Shown here: piece by piece, positions 18,236 to 27,453 of the stretch
How positions within the stretch are numbered: the first letter of the stretch is position 1
Layout of the letters: the number at the start of each line of letters is the position of its first letter
Assembly (NCBI GenBank): GCA_014872875.1
Contig: WKFI01000021.1
Span: 186,001 to 250,000, forward strand
Origin: Paracoccaceae bacterium
GTDB taxonomy: Bacteria; Pseudomonadota; Alphaproteobacteria; Rhodobacterales; Rhodobacteraceae
Reading direction: 5' to 3'
Length of the DNA: 64,000 nt
Notes under the pieces: model-generated
The model's database searches: none
What the model was told of the DNA's origin: nothing
What the model saw: only the letters and a program-made list of their open reading frames with translations
Position numbers and translations under genes: made by a program

Positions 18236-18287
18236 ACTCCCGCTACAAGGCTCGACAAGTGCCGTACCTTGCCCTTAGATCCATCCC

Positions 18288-18503
18288 ATGAAGGAACTTT
18301 TGCGCAGCACCGATCCCACCGTCATGGCCTTTGCATCCGCCCTTCTCGAGGGAGAGGATATAGACTGCTTTCAGATGGACGTAAATATGAGCATCCTAGA
18401 AGGCGGTATCGGAATTTTTCCCCGCCGGCTGATGGTACGGGCAGACGACTATGACGTGGCCGTGCGGGTCATGCACGACAACGACATTCCGCTGGGACGC
18501 TAG
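18288..18503 (+). CDS. DUF2007 domain-containing protein
   Basis: 71 residues, the whole of which is a DUF2007 domain: MKELLRSTDPTVMAFASALL followed by GIFPRRLMV and a final DNDIPLG. The family resembles small PII-like ligand-binding folds; ligand unknown. Its stop is two bases before the GTG start of the methyltransferase gene, so the two are co-translated. Confidence 0.88.
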   Translation: MKELLRSTDPTVMAFASALLEGEDIDCFQMDVNMSILEGGIGIFPRRLMVRADDYDVAVRVMHDNDIPLGR

Positions 18504-18505
18504 GT

Positions 18506-19267
18506 GTGTTTTCGGCGGACGATCTGACCCGGAACGCCTTCCTGGGTGGCAAGTTACAACTGTGGCAGCCCAAACAGGGCTATCGCGCCGGTGTCGATCC
18601 GGTTCTCTTGGCGGCGGCCGTGCCGGTGTCTTCGGGGCAGTCTGTCCTTGAATTGGGATGCGGGGCTGGACAGTTGCTTCTTTGCCTTGGCGCGCGGGTG
18701 TCTGATCTCAGCTTGACTGGCGTTGAATTGCAGGCGGATTATGCAGAACTGGCGCGTCGGAACGGCGTGGAAAATGCCTGTGATCTGGAGGTCGTGTCGG
18801 CTGATCTTTCCGCATTGCCTTCGGATCTGCGACAACGACAGTTTGCCCATGTTGTCGCCAACCCGCCTTATTTTCGGACCGGTGCCCACAGTGCAGCCCG
18901 CGATTCGGGCAAGGCTACTGCGTTAGGTGAACAGACAGCGCTGGATCACTGGTTCGATGTTGCGGCCCGTAGATTGGCGCCCAAAGGCTATCTGCACATG
19001 ATCCAACGTGCAGATCGTCTGCCAGAGATGCTGGCGGGTTGCACAAACCGTCTTGGCTCTGTCGAAGTTTTGCCTTTGGCGGCGCGGGTGGGGCGGTCCC
19101 CCGATCTGGTCATCCTGCGCGCTCGCAAGGGCGGCAACGCAGCCTTCCGGCTGCATGCCCCATTGATCCTGCACGAAGGTAGGCGTCATGAGCAGGACGG
19201 GGACAGTTACACATCCGAAATTTCCGCGGTTCTGCGTCATGGTGCAGCCCTGAATTGGCCTGAATGA
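18506..19267 (+). CDS. tRNA1(Val) m6A37-type SAM-dependent methyltransferase
   Basis: 253 residues from GTG 18506. The SAM-binding motif ELGCGAGQ lies at 49-56 and the N6-adenine methyltransferase motif NPPY at 119-122. The N-terminal GGKLQLWQPKQGYRAGVDPVLLA is shared with TrmN6 (YfiC)-like enzymes that methylate A37 of tRNA1(Val). Family assignment is firm; the RNA target is inferred. Confidence 0.88.
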   Translation: MFSADDLTRNAFLGGKLQLWQPKQGYRAGVDPVLLAAAVPVSSGQSVLELGCGAGQLLLCLGARVSDLSLTGVELQADYAELARRNGVENACDLEVVSADLSALPSDLRQRQFAHVVANPPYFRTGAHSAARDSGKATALGEQTALDHWFDVAARRLAPKGYLHMIQRADRLPEMLAGCTNRLGSVEVLPLAARVGRSPDLVILRARKGGNAAFRLHAPLILHEGRRHEQDGDSYTSEISAVLRHGAALNWPE

Positions 19268-19394
19268 ACAACACAGGTCGGCAATGCATGGCCGATATGA
19301 CGATTTGATGACAAAAACTGTGCGACTGCAGCGTGACAGGGCTTGTGATGTGTGCTCAACTCGTCGGGCACTTACAATTCAGAGGAGGATTGCC

Positions 19395-19559
19395 ATGAGT
19401 CTGAGCTCGCACCTGACCGAACTGAAACGGAAGCACGAGCATCTGAGTCATGAAGTGGAAGAGGCCCAGCGAGCGCCCAGCGTAGACGCCCTGCACCTGA
19501 CCACTCTGAAAAAACAAAAATTGAAACTGAAGGAAGAGATCGAGCGCCTCTCGTCATAA
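19395..19559 (+). CDS. DUF465 (YdcH) family small protein
   Basis: 54 residues starting at ATG 19395 behind a near-perfect AGAGGAGG ribosome site. It is a single helical hairpin: LTELKRKHEHLSHEVEEAQ, then LKKQKLKLKEEIERL. This is the DUF465/YdcH family, small, highly charged and of unknown function. The strong ribosome site suggests high expression. An inverted repeat GGCCGCAG/CTGCGGCC follows at 19578-19610 without a clear T-run. Confidence 0.9.
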   Translation: MSLSSHLTELKRKHEHLSHEVEEAQRAPSVDALHLTTLKKQKLKLKEEIERLSS

Positions 19560-19655
19560 GGCAAACCTGTTAGATCCGGCCGCAGGGGTGACTTGATCAT
19601 TTCTGCGGCCATCAGAGCTTCGCTCAATCCCCTTTTGTCCTACATTGCCACGAGA

Positions 19656-20534
19656 CTATTCCCGCGCTTTCGCGAACATGCTTGCACGGGCCGCGACCAA
19701 GGCACCGCCTGTGATCAATATGGTTGCTGCGATCAGTGACCATGTCGGGGCTGCGATGCCCACTCCAATAAGGATCAGGGTGGACAGCAACGGGGCGGCA
19801 TATGAGCTTGTGCCCAACATCTGAATATCCCCCTGTTTGACCCCAATATCCCAGACATAGAAAGCTAAACCGACGGGTCCCAATCCCAGCCCGATTGTGG
19901 CCGCCCAGCCGAGCGGACCCAAAGGCCAGACCGTTTCCTCGAACATCAAATGCAGGACCAGCGATCCGATTGCCGTGGCGATACAGAACACGGCGACGGA
20001 ACTGGTTGGGGCATCCCCGATCCGCCGGGACAGAACCGAATACCCCGACCATGTCAGGGCGCATAACAGCGCCAAGCCGTATCCCGGCAGATGCGCAGGA
20101 TCAAATCCGGATGTGCCCTTGCCCAAGATGATCAATGCAGCTCCGGCAAACCCCAGGCCGGCCCCGATTAGGTGTCCCCTCCTCAGGTGTTCACCGGGCA
20201 GGAGGCCCGAGAACAAAACGATCAACAGTGGCCAGAGATAGGCGATCAACCCGGCCTCGGCCGCAGGTGCCAACCTGAGTGCCGAAAAATAAAGTGCGTG
20301 ATAGCCAAACAACCCCAAGGTGCCAAAGGCATAAACTGTCCATGGTATTGTTCTCAGTTGACCCAACCCGCCGCTGCGCCAAGTCCAGATCAGCCCCAAT
20401 GTTCCACCGATGGAAAAACAGACAGCATTCAGCAAAAGGGGTGGTGTTGGCGCAGAGCCGACAGTGAACAGGGCCAGTAGCGACCACAGCAAAACCGCGA
20501 CAAAGCCAATAGCCGTTGCACGAGTACGCGTCAT
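19656..20534 (-). CDS. DMT superfamily (EamA) exporter
   Basis: 292 residues with about ten membrane helices and two EamA repeats. The start RATAIGFVAVLLWSLLALFT resembles the YddG aromatic amino acid exporter group. It overlaps the LysR gene stop by four bases, so the regulator and exporter are translationally coupled. This suggests the LysR protein responds to the exported molecule. Substrate is inferred only. Confidence 0.85.
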   Translation of the reverse strand: MTRTRATAIGFVAVLLWSLLALFTVGSAPTPPLLLNAVCFSIGGTLGLIWTWRSGGLGQLRTIPWTVYAFGTLGLFGYHALYFSALRLAPAAEAGLIAYLWPLLIVLFSGLLPGEHLRRGHLIGAGLGFAGAALIILGKGTSGFDPAHLPGYGLALLCALTWSGYSVLSRRIGDAPTSSVAVFCIATAIGSLVLHLMFEETVWPLGPLGWAATIGLGLGPVGLAFYVWDIGVKQGDIQMLGTSSYAAPLLSTLILIGVGIAAPTWSLIAATILITGGALVAARASMFAKARE

Positions 20535-21478
20535 CGTTGGGGGATGTCCTCGACTGGAATTATGGTGAACGCTTCCGACAGATGCGCGTTTTTCTCAATC
20601 TCGGATACAAACCAGTCGCGAAACGCTTTGATCTGGGGACGGTTTTCCGCGCCCTTGAGGCAGAGGAAGCGGAACCGCGCCTGGGTTTCGATGGCAACCT
20701 TGAACGGGGCAACCAGACGGCCTTCCTCCAGATCCTTGATGATCATTGCCCGCCGCCCCAAAACAACGCCCATTCCTGCGATGGCTGCATCCACGGCGTG
20801 ATCCGCATTGGAAAAATGTGCTCCATGGCTGGGTGAAAAATCAATCTTCATCGCTCTGAACCAGGTTGCCCAATCACAGGCAGGCCTGAGAAAACTGATC
20901 GAATCATCATGAATCAGCGGTGCCGTCGTCAGGCTTTCCGGGGTCGGAAACTCCTTGGCCAATTCGGGGGTCATGGCGGGTGTCAGCCATTCCTTTCGGA
21001 CCGGCACCGAATACAGGTCGTCATCCTGCCCATAACCAAAACGGATAGCGACATCCACGTCATCTCTCTCCAGATCCATGACCCGCAACGTGGCCGAGAA
21101 CCGCAGGTCGATCTCGGGATGGGCGCGCGCAAAGTCATAGAGGCGAGGTGCAAGCCACTTTGCCGTCAGTGCCGGGCCAGCGGTGATCGTCAAGGAGGTG
21201 GCGTCCTGCAGGCGTCGGGTTGCGGCCCAGGCGGCTTGCAGAGTTCGAAACCCCTCGGCAGCGCCCGGGGCCAGAGCTTCACCAGCCTCGGTCAGCTCGA
21301 CCGCACGGTTCAAGCGCCGGAACAAAGGATGCCCCAGGTGCTGCTCCAGTGACTTGATCTGAAACGAAAGAGCAGCCGGGGTGACATTCAATTCTTCGGC
21401 GGCCTTGGCAAAGGACATATGCCGCGCGGCTGCATCAAAAGCCCGCATGGCGGTGAGAGGAGGAAGTCGATCGGACAT
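20531..21478 (-). CDS. LysR-family transcriptional regulator
   Basis: About 315 residues from ATG 21478 (a GTG two codons earlier is possible). The helix-turn-helix is at about 8-65 (LTAMRAFDAAARHMSFAKAA, then QIKSLEQHLGHPLFRR), followed by the periplasmic-binding-like effector domain. The GcvA-type pattern is closest by eye. It precedes and overlaps the DMT exporter gene. The 111-base upstream region carries repeated ATCAGT elements that may be its own binding sites. Confidence 0.9.
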   Translation of the reverse strand: MSDRLPPLTAMRAFDAAARHMSFAKAAEELNVTPAALSFQIKSLEQHLGHPLFRRLNRAVELTEAGEALAPGAAEGFRTLQAAWAATRRLQDATSLTITAGPALTAKWLAPRLYDFARAHPEIDLRFSATLRVMDLERDDVDVAIRFGYGQDDDLYSVPVRKEWLTPAMTPELAKEFPTPESLTTAPLIHDDSISFLRPACDWATWFRAMKIDFSPSHGAHFSNADHAVDAAIAGMGVVLGRRAMIIKDLEEGRLVAPFKVAIETQARFRFLCLKGAENRPQIKAFRDWFVSEIEKNAHLSEAFTIIPVEDIPQR

Positions 21479-21533
21479 ACTCACATCAGTAAAACTTAAC
21501 TGACGCTCTGAAAAGTCTCGTTTGTGCGTTTTT

Positions 21534-21574
21534 GATCAGTGTTTCATAAAGGCTTCAAGTTAATCGCACTGATC
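21534..21574. repeat. Inverted repeat between lysR and small ORF
   Basis: GATCAGTG (21534-21541) and CACTGATC (21567-21574) are perfect inverted 8-mers, 33 bp centre to centre. A third ATCAGT is at 21485-21490. They may be regulator half-sites or a leader hairpin of the small ORF. Confidence 0.5.
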
Positions 21575-21589
21575 TGAAAGGAGGTCATC

Positions 21590-21709
21590 ATGATCGAGAT
21601 TACAGGAAACGCGACTGTTCTGAGGGCCATCCAGAAGGCGCATGCTGCCCGGGCCGAAGCGGTTCAGGATGTATGGGGCTGGCTGTTCGGTCGCAGAGTT
21701 TCCCGCTGA
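21590..21709 (+). CDS. Small basic protein, 39 residues
   Basis: A short ORF with an excellent ribosome site (AAAGGAGG, seven bases before ATG) and a terminator just downstream. The protein starts MIEITGNATVLRAIQKAHAA and ends WLFGRRVSR, giving one amphipathic helix with a basic, Trp-rich tail. It vaguely recalls the RSP_7527-type small proteins of Rhodobacterales, but I cannot confirm this. The ribosome site and dedicated terminator support a real gene. Confidence 0.65.
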   Translation: MIEITGNATVLRAIQKAHAARAEAVQDVWGWLFGRRVSR

Positions 21710-21738
21710 TCGCAGCGCGCGCGATCTTACGGGATATT

Positions 21739-21771
21739 GCGGGCCGGCCCTTTGGGGCGGGCCCGTTTTTC
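21739..21771 (+). terminator. Terminator after the 39-residue ORF
   Basis: GC-rich hairpin CGGGCC...GGCCCG (21740-21745 with 21760-21765), with inner CCC/GGG pairs, followed by TTTTTC. Confidence 0.75.
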
Positions 21772-21801
21772 TTTGTGCAGCAGAAATTCGGCTCGCATAA
21801 C

Positions 21802-21825
21802 AAAGGCCGCCCGAAAGCGGCCTTT
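21802..21825 (-). terminator. Terminator after phbB
   Basis: Nine-bp stem AAAGGCCGC / GCGGCCTTT (21802-21810 with 21817-21825) 22 bases beyond the phbB stop. It has T-rich flanks in both directions. Confidence 0.75.
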
Positions 21826-21847
21826 TGAAGCTGTATCGCTGAGCAGA

Positions 21848-22570
21848 TCAGACGAAGAACTGTGCGCCGTTGGCCGAGATCGTCGATCCGTTGATGAACT
21901 GCGAATCGTCCGAAGCCAGGAAGGCCACGCAGCGAGCGATTTCTTCAGGCTCACCCAAACGACCGGCCGGGATCTGGCCAATGATCGATTCGCGCACTTT
22001 TTCAGGAACTGCCATCACCATCTCGGTCGCGATGTAACCGGGGCAGATTGCGTTGGCGGTGATGCCTGCGCGGGCGCCTTCTTGGGCCAGCGACTTCACG
22101 ATGCCCAGATCGCCTGCCTTGGTGGCGGCGTAGTTCACTTGGGCGAACTGGCCTTTCTGACCGTTGATCGAAGAGATCACGATGACACGGCCGAACTTGC
22201 GTTCGCGCATGCCGGGCCAAACAGGGTGTACGGTGTTGAACACGCCGGTCAGATTGGTGTCGATCACCTGATGCCACTGTTCGGGTGTCATTTTGTGGAA
22301 CGGTGCATCGCGGGTGATGCCGGCATTGGCAACCACGATGTCAATCGGGCCGACTTCGGCTTCTACCTTGGCGATTCCCGCGGCGGATTCGTCATAGTCT
22401 GCCACGTTCCATTTGTAGGTCGCGATACCGGTTTCTTCGGTGAACTTGGCGGCGGCTTCGTCGTTGCCTGCATATGTGGCTGCGACGTTGTAACCTTCGG
22501 CTTTCAGAGCTTTGGAAATTGCAGCGCCGATGCCGCGGCTGCCGCCAGTGACGAGTGCAGTACGTGCCAT
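21848..22570 (-). CDS. phbB: Acetoacetyl-CoA reductase
   Basis: 240 residues of the short-chain dehydrogenase family. The NADPH loop GGSRGIG is near the N-terminus, the catalytic Tyr-x-x-x-Lys is in YAATK, and NAGITRD follows the NAG pattern. The enzyme reduces acetoacetyl-CoA to (R)-3-hydroxybutyryl-CoA for polyhydroxybutyrate. Its neighbour upstream is the matching thiolase, but a terminator hairpin lies between them. Confidence 0.95.
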   Translation of the reverse strand: MARTALVTGGSRGIGAAISKALKAEGYNVAATYAGNDEAAAKFTEETGIATYKWNVADYDESAAGIAKVEAEVGPIDIVVANAGITRDAPFHKMTPEQWHQVIDTNLTGVFNTVHPVWPGMRERKFGRVIVISSINGQKGQFAQVNYAATKAGDLGIVKSLAQEGARAGITANAICPGYIATEMVMAVPEKVRESIIGQIPAGRLGEPEEIARCVAFLASDDSQFINGSTISANGAQFFV

Positions 22571-22715
22571 TTGAGGAGTCCTCCAGTTCTAAATTGGCTT
22601 GGTAATCTTGCTACCCATTATGCTGCAGATGCGCAATAATCTTTCGTGAAGAAATTTTGTGCTGCGCTGATCATATTTGTCGCATCCGGGATAACTGTTT
22701 GTTTATTCATCAAAA

Positions 22716-22735
22716 AGGGCGCCCCAAGGCGCCCT
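22716..22735 (-). terminator. Terminator between phaA and phbB
   Basis: Eight-bp perfect stem AGGGCGCC / GGCGCCCT with loop CCAA. On the minus strand it is followed by a run of five T. Confidence 0.85.
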
Positions 22736-22760
22736 CTGCTATTTTCGCATGTGCGAAAGA

Positions 22761-23936
22761 TCAGTCCCGCTCCACGCAGAGCGCGACGCCCATGCCGCCG
22801 CCGATGCACAGGGTCGCCAGACCCTTTTTCGCGTCGCGACGCTTCATTTCGAAGAGCAGCGTGTTCAGGACGCGGCAACCCGAAGCGCCGATCGGGTGGC
22901 CGATGGCAATCGCGCCGCCGTTGACGTTCACGATCGACGGATCCCAGCCCATGTCCTTGTTCACTGCGCAGGCTTGCGCGGCAAAGGCTTCGTTGGCTTC
23001 AACCAAGTCCAGATCGTCCACGGTCCATCCTGCCTTCTCCAGCGCCTTGCGCGAGGCATAGATCGGGCCAACACCCATGATCTGCGGGTCCAGACCAGCA
23101 GTTGCATAAGAGGCGATACGGGCCAACGGCTCGATCCCGCGCTTTTCGGCGTTTTCGGCAGACATCAGCAGGGTGGCTGCGGCGCCGTCATTCAGACCGC
23201 TCGCGTTGGCAGCGGTGACCGACCCGTCTTTGGTGAAGGCCGGGCGCAGTTTACCCATGGCTTCCATGGTGGCGCCGTGACGGATGTATTCATCCTTGTC
23301 CATCACGATGTCGCCCTTGCGGGTCTTGATGGTGAAGGGGGTGATTTCATCGGCGAACTTGCCAGCCTTCTGAGCGGCTTCTGCCTTGTTCTGCGAGGCA
23401 ACGGCGAATTCATCCTGCATGTCGCGGGAAATCTGCCATTTCTCGGCCACGTTTTCAGCGGTTTGGCCCATATGGTAGCCGTTGAAGGCGTCCCACAGAC
23501 CATCGCGGATCATCGTGTCGATGTACTTCATGTCGCCCATCTTGTGGCCGGCGCGCAGGGCAGCGGCGTGGGGCGAAAGGGTCATGTTTTCCTGGCCACC
23601 GGCGGCAACGATGTCGGCATCACCCAACTGGATGTGCTGAGCCGCCAGAGCCACGGCGCGCAGGCCCGAGCCACACACTTGGTTGATACCCCAAGCAGCG
23701 CTTTCCTGCGGTAGGCCGGCGTTGATATGGGCTTGGCGGGCAGGGTTCTGCCCTTGGGCGGCAGTCAGTACCTGACCCAAGATGGTTTCGGACACTTCGC
23801 CCTTTTCGATGCCGGCGCGTTCAACAACGGCTTCCAGCACGGCGGCGCCCAGATCGTGAGCCGGAGTGTTGGCGAACGAGCCGCCGAAGCTGCCAACGCC
23901 GGTACGTGCGGCGGATGCGATTACTACATTGGTCAT
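22761..23936 (-). CDS. phaA: Acetyl-CoA C-acetyltransferase (beta-ketothiolase)
   Basis: 391 residues from ATG 23936, with AGAGGA upstream. The acyl-accepting Cys is C88 in [10 protein letters not shown]; the C-terminal CIGGGMG contains the second catalytic Cys, and GHPIGASG is also present. It condenses two acetyl-CoA to acetoacetyl-CoA, the first step of PHB synthesis. Acetoacetyl-CoA also feeds the ethylmalonyl-CoA pathway found later in this window. Confidence 0.96.
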   Translation of the reverse strand: MTNVVIASAARTGVGSFGGSFANTPAHDLGAAVLEAVVERAGIEKGEVSETILGQVLTAAQGQNPARQAHINAGLPQESAAWGINQVCGSGLRAVALAAQHIQLGDADIVAAGGQENMTLSPHAAALRAGHKMGDMKYIDTMIRDGLWDAFNGYHMGQTAENVAEKWQISRDMQDEFAVASQNKAEAAQKAGKFADEITPFTIKTRKGDIVMDKDEYIRHGATMEAMGKLRPAFTKDGSVTAANASGLNDGAAATLLMSAENAEKRGIEPLARIASYATAGLDPQIMGVGPIYASRKALEKAGWTVDDLDLVEANEAFAAQACAVNKDMGWDPSIVNVNGGAIAIGHPIGASGCRVLNTLLFEMKRRDAKKGLATLCIGGGMGVALCVERD

Positions 23937-24115
23937 AATGATTGGTCCTCTGCCATCATGTCGTGTCGGAAATATGACAGTGCAGGCCAATAACCATAGG
24001 GCCAATACGCTGGCAGATTCCTCCCTAACTGGAGTAGGAAATACCGTAATGCTGCAAGTGCAGCAATAGACAGGGTGTCTCAGGGTCAGAAGCGGCAGCC
24101 ACTGGCCAATTTCCG

Positions 24116-24952
24116 TCAGGCCATCTTTCTTGCGTCGGCCTCGATCCATGGGGGGCGAACAGTTGGGGCGCCGAACAGGAAACCCTGCAGGCAATCAACC
24201 CCGGCCGAGATCAGAAAGGCGGCGTCTTCAGGGGTTTCAACGGATTCCGCGATTGTGAACATGTCCATTTCGCGTGCAAAGGCCAGCAACGACCTGGTCA
24301 ATGCCTGCTGGTCGTAGTTGGCATGGATGCCGCGGACATAGCGCCCGTCGATCTTGACCGCATCAAAGAAGAAATCGCGGAAGTGCCGGACGCCCAGATT
24401 GGTGGCACCGAAATCGTCGATGGCAAAGGCAATGGCGTGTTCCTGCATCCGGCCCATGAAATCCAGCACAATCTCAGGCATGGTCATGATCGAATCTTCG
24501 GTCAGCTCCAAGATCAACCGTTCGCCAAGGCTCTGGTCCTTTTTCAGAAATCGCTGCAACACACGCCCCCAGCGATCATAGCCTATGGACCGGGCGGACA
24601 TGTTGATCGACAATCGAATCTTGTCGTTTTTGGAGAGCGCACGCAGTCCGTGCTCCAAGGCCACACAATCCAATTCACGCCCGACCTCGCGATCTTCGAC
24701 AAAGGGCATGAATTCACGGGCGGGGATCACCCGTTTGGTTGCATCCAGAACCCGGATGAAACCTTCGTAAAAGGCAACGTGCTGCGGCGGCAGCGACTGG
24801 ACCACAGGTTGAAAGGCCAACATGCATTCGTTGTGCTTCACGGCTTCTTCAACCATTTGCATGGTCGACTGGTCGCGCCGAGCCACGGCCGCGTTCAGTG
24901 GGCTGTCCCCGCCTTCTGGTATGTCAGCTTTGTGCAAGCGCTTCTTCATCAC
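24116..24952 (-). CDS. EAL-domain protein (cyclic-di-GMP phosphodiesterase family)
   Basis: 278 residues, almost all one EAL domain without a visible sensor domain. The signature reads EGF rather than EAL, with the metal Glu kept (E63). NMS, ELTED, DDFG, KIDG, ESVET and QGFLFG keep the other metal and catalytic positions, so the protein could hydrolyse cyclic di-GMP. No signal peptide or helix is seen. Activity needs testing because the first motif is atypical. Confidence 0.88.
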   Translation of the reverse strand: MMKKRLHKADIPEGGDSPLNAAVARRDQSTMQMVEEAVKHNECMLAFQPVVQSLPPQHVAFYEGFIRVLDATKRVIPAREFMPFVEDREVGRELDCVALEHGLRALSKNDKIRLSINMSARSIGYDRWGRVLQRFLKKDQSLGERLILELTEDSIMTMPEIVLDFMGRMQEHAIAFAIDDFGATNLGVRHFRDFFFDAVKIDGRYVRGIHANYDQQALTRSLLAFAREMDMFTIAESVETPEDAAFLISAGVDCLQGFLFGAPTVRPPWIEADARKMA

Positions 24953-25066
24953 TCCGGTCCCACAAATGGCAACGTGGACAAAGATCGGCCCAATTTCTCA
25001 ACACGCGATTAACCCTCGCATTTTAACGAATTTCGGGGCAGAGTGTGAACAAAGAAGGAACATAAT

Positions 25067-25636
25067 ATGGAGCAATGCGGTTGGCCGGGGTCAGATGAGG
25101 TATACATCCGCTATCACGACACCGAATGGGGCGTACCGGAATATGACAGTCGGGCCCTGTGGGAAAAGTTGATCCTGGACGGGTTTCAAGCGGGGCTCAG
25201 CTGGATCACGATCCTAAGGAAACGCGACAGTTTTCGCGCAGCCTTCCACGGATTCGACCCAAATATCATAGCCACGTGGGGCGAGGCTGAGGTGAACCAG
25301 CTGTTGCAGGATCCTGGCATCGTCCGGCATCGTGGCAAGATCGAAGCCGCCATTACCAATGCCCAAGCCTGGCAGCGGATCGAAGCGGAACAGGGATTCG
25401 ATACCTATCTGTGGAATTGGGTCGGGGGTGCTCCTATCCAAAACAACTGGGGCAGTCGCGCCGAGGTGCCTGCCCAAACACCGTTGTCAGAAGCGATTTC
25501 GAAAGATTTGAAGAAACATGGCTTCAAATTCTGCGGTCCCACGATTGTCTATGCTTTCATGCAGGCCTGTGGGTTGGTCAATGATCACCTTGTGGCTTGC
25601 CCGCGTCACGAGCAGGTCAAAGCACTGCAGCGGTGA
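25067..25636 (+). CDS. tag: DNA-3-methyladenine glycosylase I
   Basis: 189 residues of the Tag family. Zn ligands at the N-terminus are C4 and H17 (CGW ... YHDTEWG), and the C-terminal pair lies in NDHLVACPRH. FQAGLSWITILRKR and KFCGPTIVYAFMQA are family blocks. The enzyme removes 3-methyladenine from alkylated DNA. It appears to stand alone; a 295-base stretch without a gene follows. Confidence 0.95.
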   Translation: MEQCGWPGSDEVYIRYHDTEWGVPEYDSRALWEKLILDGFQAGLSWITILRKRDSFRAAFHGFDPNIIATWGEAEVNQLLQDPGIVRHRGKIEAAITNAQAWQRIEAEQGFDTYLWNWVGGAPIQNNWGSRAEVPAQTPLSEAISKDLKKHGFKFCGPTIVYAFMQACGLVNDHLVACPRHEQVKALQR

Positions 25637-25931
25637 CTGACTAAATTCGCCTTAACGCGGCAGCTCTTCAGTGCGGGTAAGCCTCTGATTCCCGTAGCAG
25701 GCAGACTATAATGTCGGCTGCATAGAGCCAACCTCCGCCCAAAGGCTTTCGGTTTCACGGTACGGATCTCGGAACGTGATCCTGCGATAGGCTCATCAGC
25801 CTGTATCTTTATCGGAGTTGAAGTGGGGGCATGGTTGCAGGACGACAAATCATCCATAAAGTCGTTCGGAGACATCTTCGCCGGACTTTTGATCTGACGT
25901 ATGAACCAGACACAATCCGACCGCGGATCGA
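25637..25931. other. Intergenic stretch without recognised feature
   Basis: Between convergent tag and psiE-like genes. I see no convincing ORF, RNA gene or strong hairpin here. A minus-strand frame covers it but has no ribosome site or recognisable protein pattern. Confidence 0.5.
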
Positions 25932-26420
25932 TCAAGTCTGATGTTCACTTTCACCGTTGGATACAGGTTCTTTTTGCCCATTTTTCCCGAAACGAATGCT
26001 GAATGTCGGCATTTCGTGGACCAGCCAATACGCGATTGAACAGGTCACAACCAACAAAGCCAACCCGATCAGCTCAAGTGGTTCGGTTTTCTCCATATCC
26101 AAGATGATGACCTTTCGCGCCACTGCCATCAAAGCAGTCGCGATCACGATTTTGACGTGAATCACATCATCGCGCAGATAGATCGTGATATTGACGAAGA
26201 TCTCTATGGCAATGAGAACTGCCATAAATGCGCCAAAGGTCGCTAGGATCTCAGGGATCGTCAGGATAAAGGCCGGCGGGTTGATCAGTTTCTGGTACAG
26301 GGTCCAGCCTACGTCTATCACGCCCAATAATATGACCAACACCATGAGAACCGCCAAGATACGGACCGCAAAACGGATAATGATCTGGAGTTTTTCGACA
26401 AACGGGTCTTTGACGTCCAT
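25932..26420 (-). CDS. PsiE family membrane protein
   Basis: 162 residues with four hydrophobic helices, separated by short charged loops, matching the phosphate-starvation-inducible PsiE family. The start region is MDVKDPFVEKLQIIIRFAVR. The family has no known biochemical role, and nothing upstream that I can see resembles a Pho box. Confidence 0.82.
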   Translation of the reverse strand: MDVKDPFVEKLQIIIRFAVRILAVLMVLVILLGVIDVGWTLYQKLINPPAFILTIPEILATFGAFMAVLIAIEIFVNITIYLRDDVIHVKIVIATALMAVARKVIILDMEKTEPLELIGLALLVVTCSIAYWLVHEMPTFSIRFGKNGQKEPVSNGESEHQT

Positions 26421-26466
26421 GGCTTATACTCCGCATCCTGTTCTGGCCTTGACTTGATTGGACCGG

Positions 26467-27453
26467 CTAACTCGGGCCTGCATCAAATTGGTAAACCCTG
26501 TCACCTTTCGCTTGCAAGTTACGAGAGGCCAATCCGGGTGTTCCTGTTTCTTCGGGATGCTGGGCAACAAAGTCGGCCTTGATCATCTCCGAGGTAGCAC
26601 GGCTGCCATCATGGCTGTAGCCGGGCGGGGCAAAGGCGTAAGCCAGCCGCTGGCGCAGAGTCAGGCCGGGTTGTGTCACGTCCTGCCAGATGCCGACCCA
26701 CTCGTGGAACGCGACGCGAATGGGGTTGAATGTACCCAGATTGTGAACCAGCCCGTAATCGACCCGGTCATGATCCTGCTCCGCCACGAAGGTCCCAAAC
26801 ATCTTGTCCCAGATGATGAAGACGCCTGCGTAGTTGCAGTCCAGATACCGTGCATTTCGCCCATGATGGGCACGGTGGTGGCTGGGAGTGTTCATCACGG
26901 CTTCGAACCAGCGTGGCATCTTGCCGATGGCCTCGGTATGGATCCAGAACTGATAGATCAGGTTGAGGCCACCTGCAAACAGCACCATTGCCGGGTGAAA
27001 CCCCAGCAAAATCAGGGGGGCCCGGACGATCATCATGAAGGTGAAGGTACCTGTCCAGGTTTGCCGCAGGGCAGTCGTCAGATTGTAATGCTGGCTTGAG
27101 TGATGGTTCACGTGACTGGCCCAAACCCAGCGGATCCTGTGTCCAAACCGGTGAACCCAGTAATAGCGCAGATCGTCCAGGACAAAACACAGCACAACCA
27201 CCCAAACGGAAGCGCCCAGATCCAGCGGTGTGAGTTCCCACAGAAACATGAAGAACCCCCAGGCGATGAAGCCCAGCAAAATGCCTGAGGCCACATTGCC
27301 GGCCCCCATGATCAGCGAGGTAATCGCATCCCGCGTTTCATACCGGCCACCGCGGTTTTTGAGCGCAATCCACGCGAATTCGATAAGGATTGCGGCAATG
27401 AAGAACGGAACCGCCCATTGCACCACGTCAGGATAGATCAGGTTGTCTTTCAT
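26467..27453 (-). CDS. Fatty acid hydroxylase / sterol desaturase family protein
   Basis: 328 residues. The N-terminal half has several membrane helices. Histidine clusters of the di-iron site are visible: HRFGH, HVNHHSSQHYN, HTEAIG and HHRAHHGRN. The family hydroxylates or desaturates lipid substrates at the membrane. The actual substrate is unknown; bacterial members may act on ornithine lipids, carotenoids or hopanoids. It directly abuts the upstream 127-residue gene (no bases between stop and start), so they form an operon. Confidence 0.9.
   Translation of the reverse strand: MKDNLIYPDVVQWAVPFFIAAILIEFAWIALKNRGGRYETRDAITSLIMGAGNVASGILLGFIAWGFFMFLWELTPLDLGASVWVVVLCFVLDDLRYYWVHRFGHRIRWVWASHVNHHSSQHYNLTTALRQTWTGTFTFMMIVRAPLILLGFHPAMVLFAGGLNLIYQFWIHTEAIGKMPRWFEAVMNTPSHHRAHHGRNARYLDCNYAGVFIIWDKMFGTFVAEQDHDRVDYGLVHNLGTFNPIRVAFHEWVGIWQDVTQPGLTLRQRLAYAFAPPGYSHDGSRATSEMIKADFVAQHPEETGTPGLASRNLQAKGDRVYQFDAGPS

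Noticed and set aside
25606-25935. Minus-strand 109-codon frame between tag and the psiE-like gene
   Set aside because: No ribosome site, no recognisable pattern, and it overlaps the end of tag.
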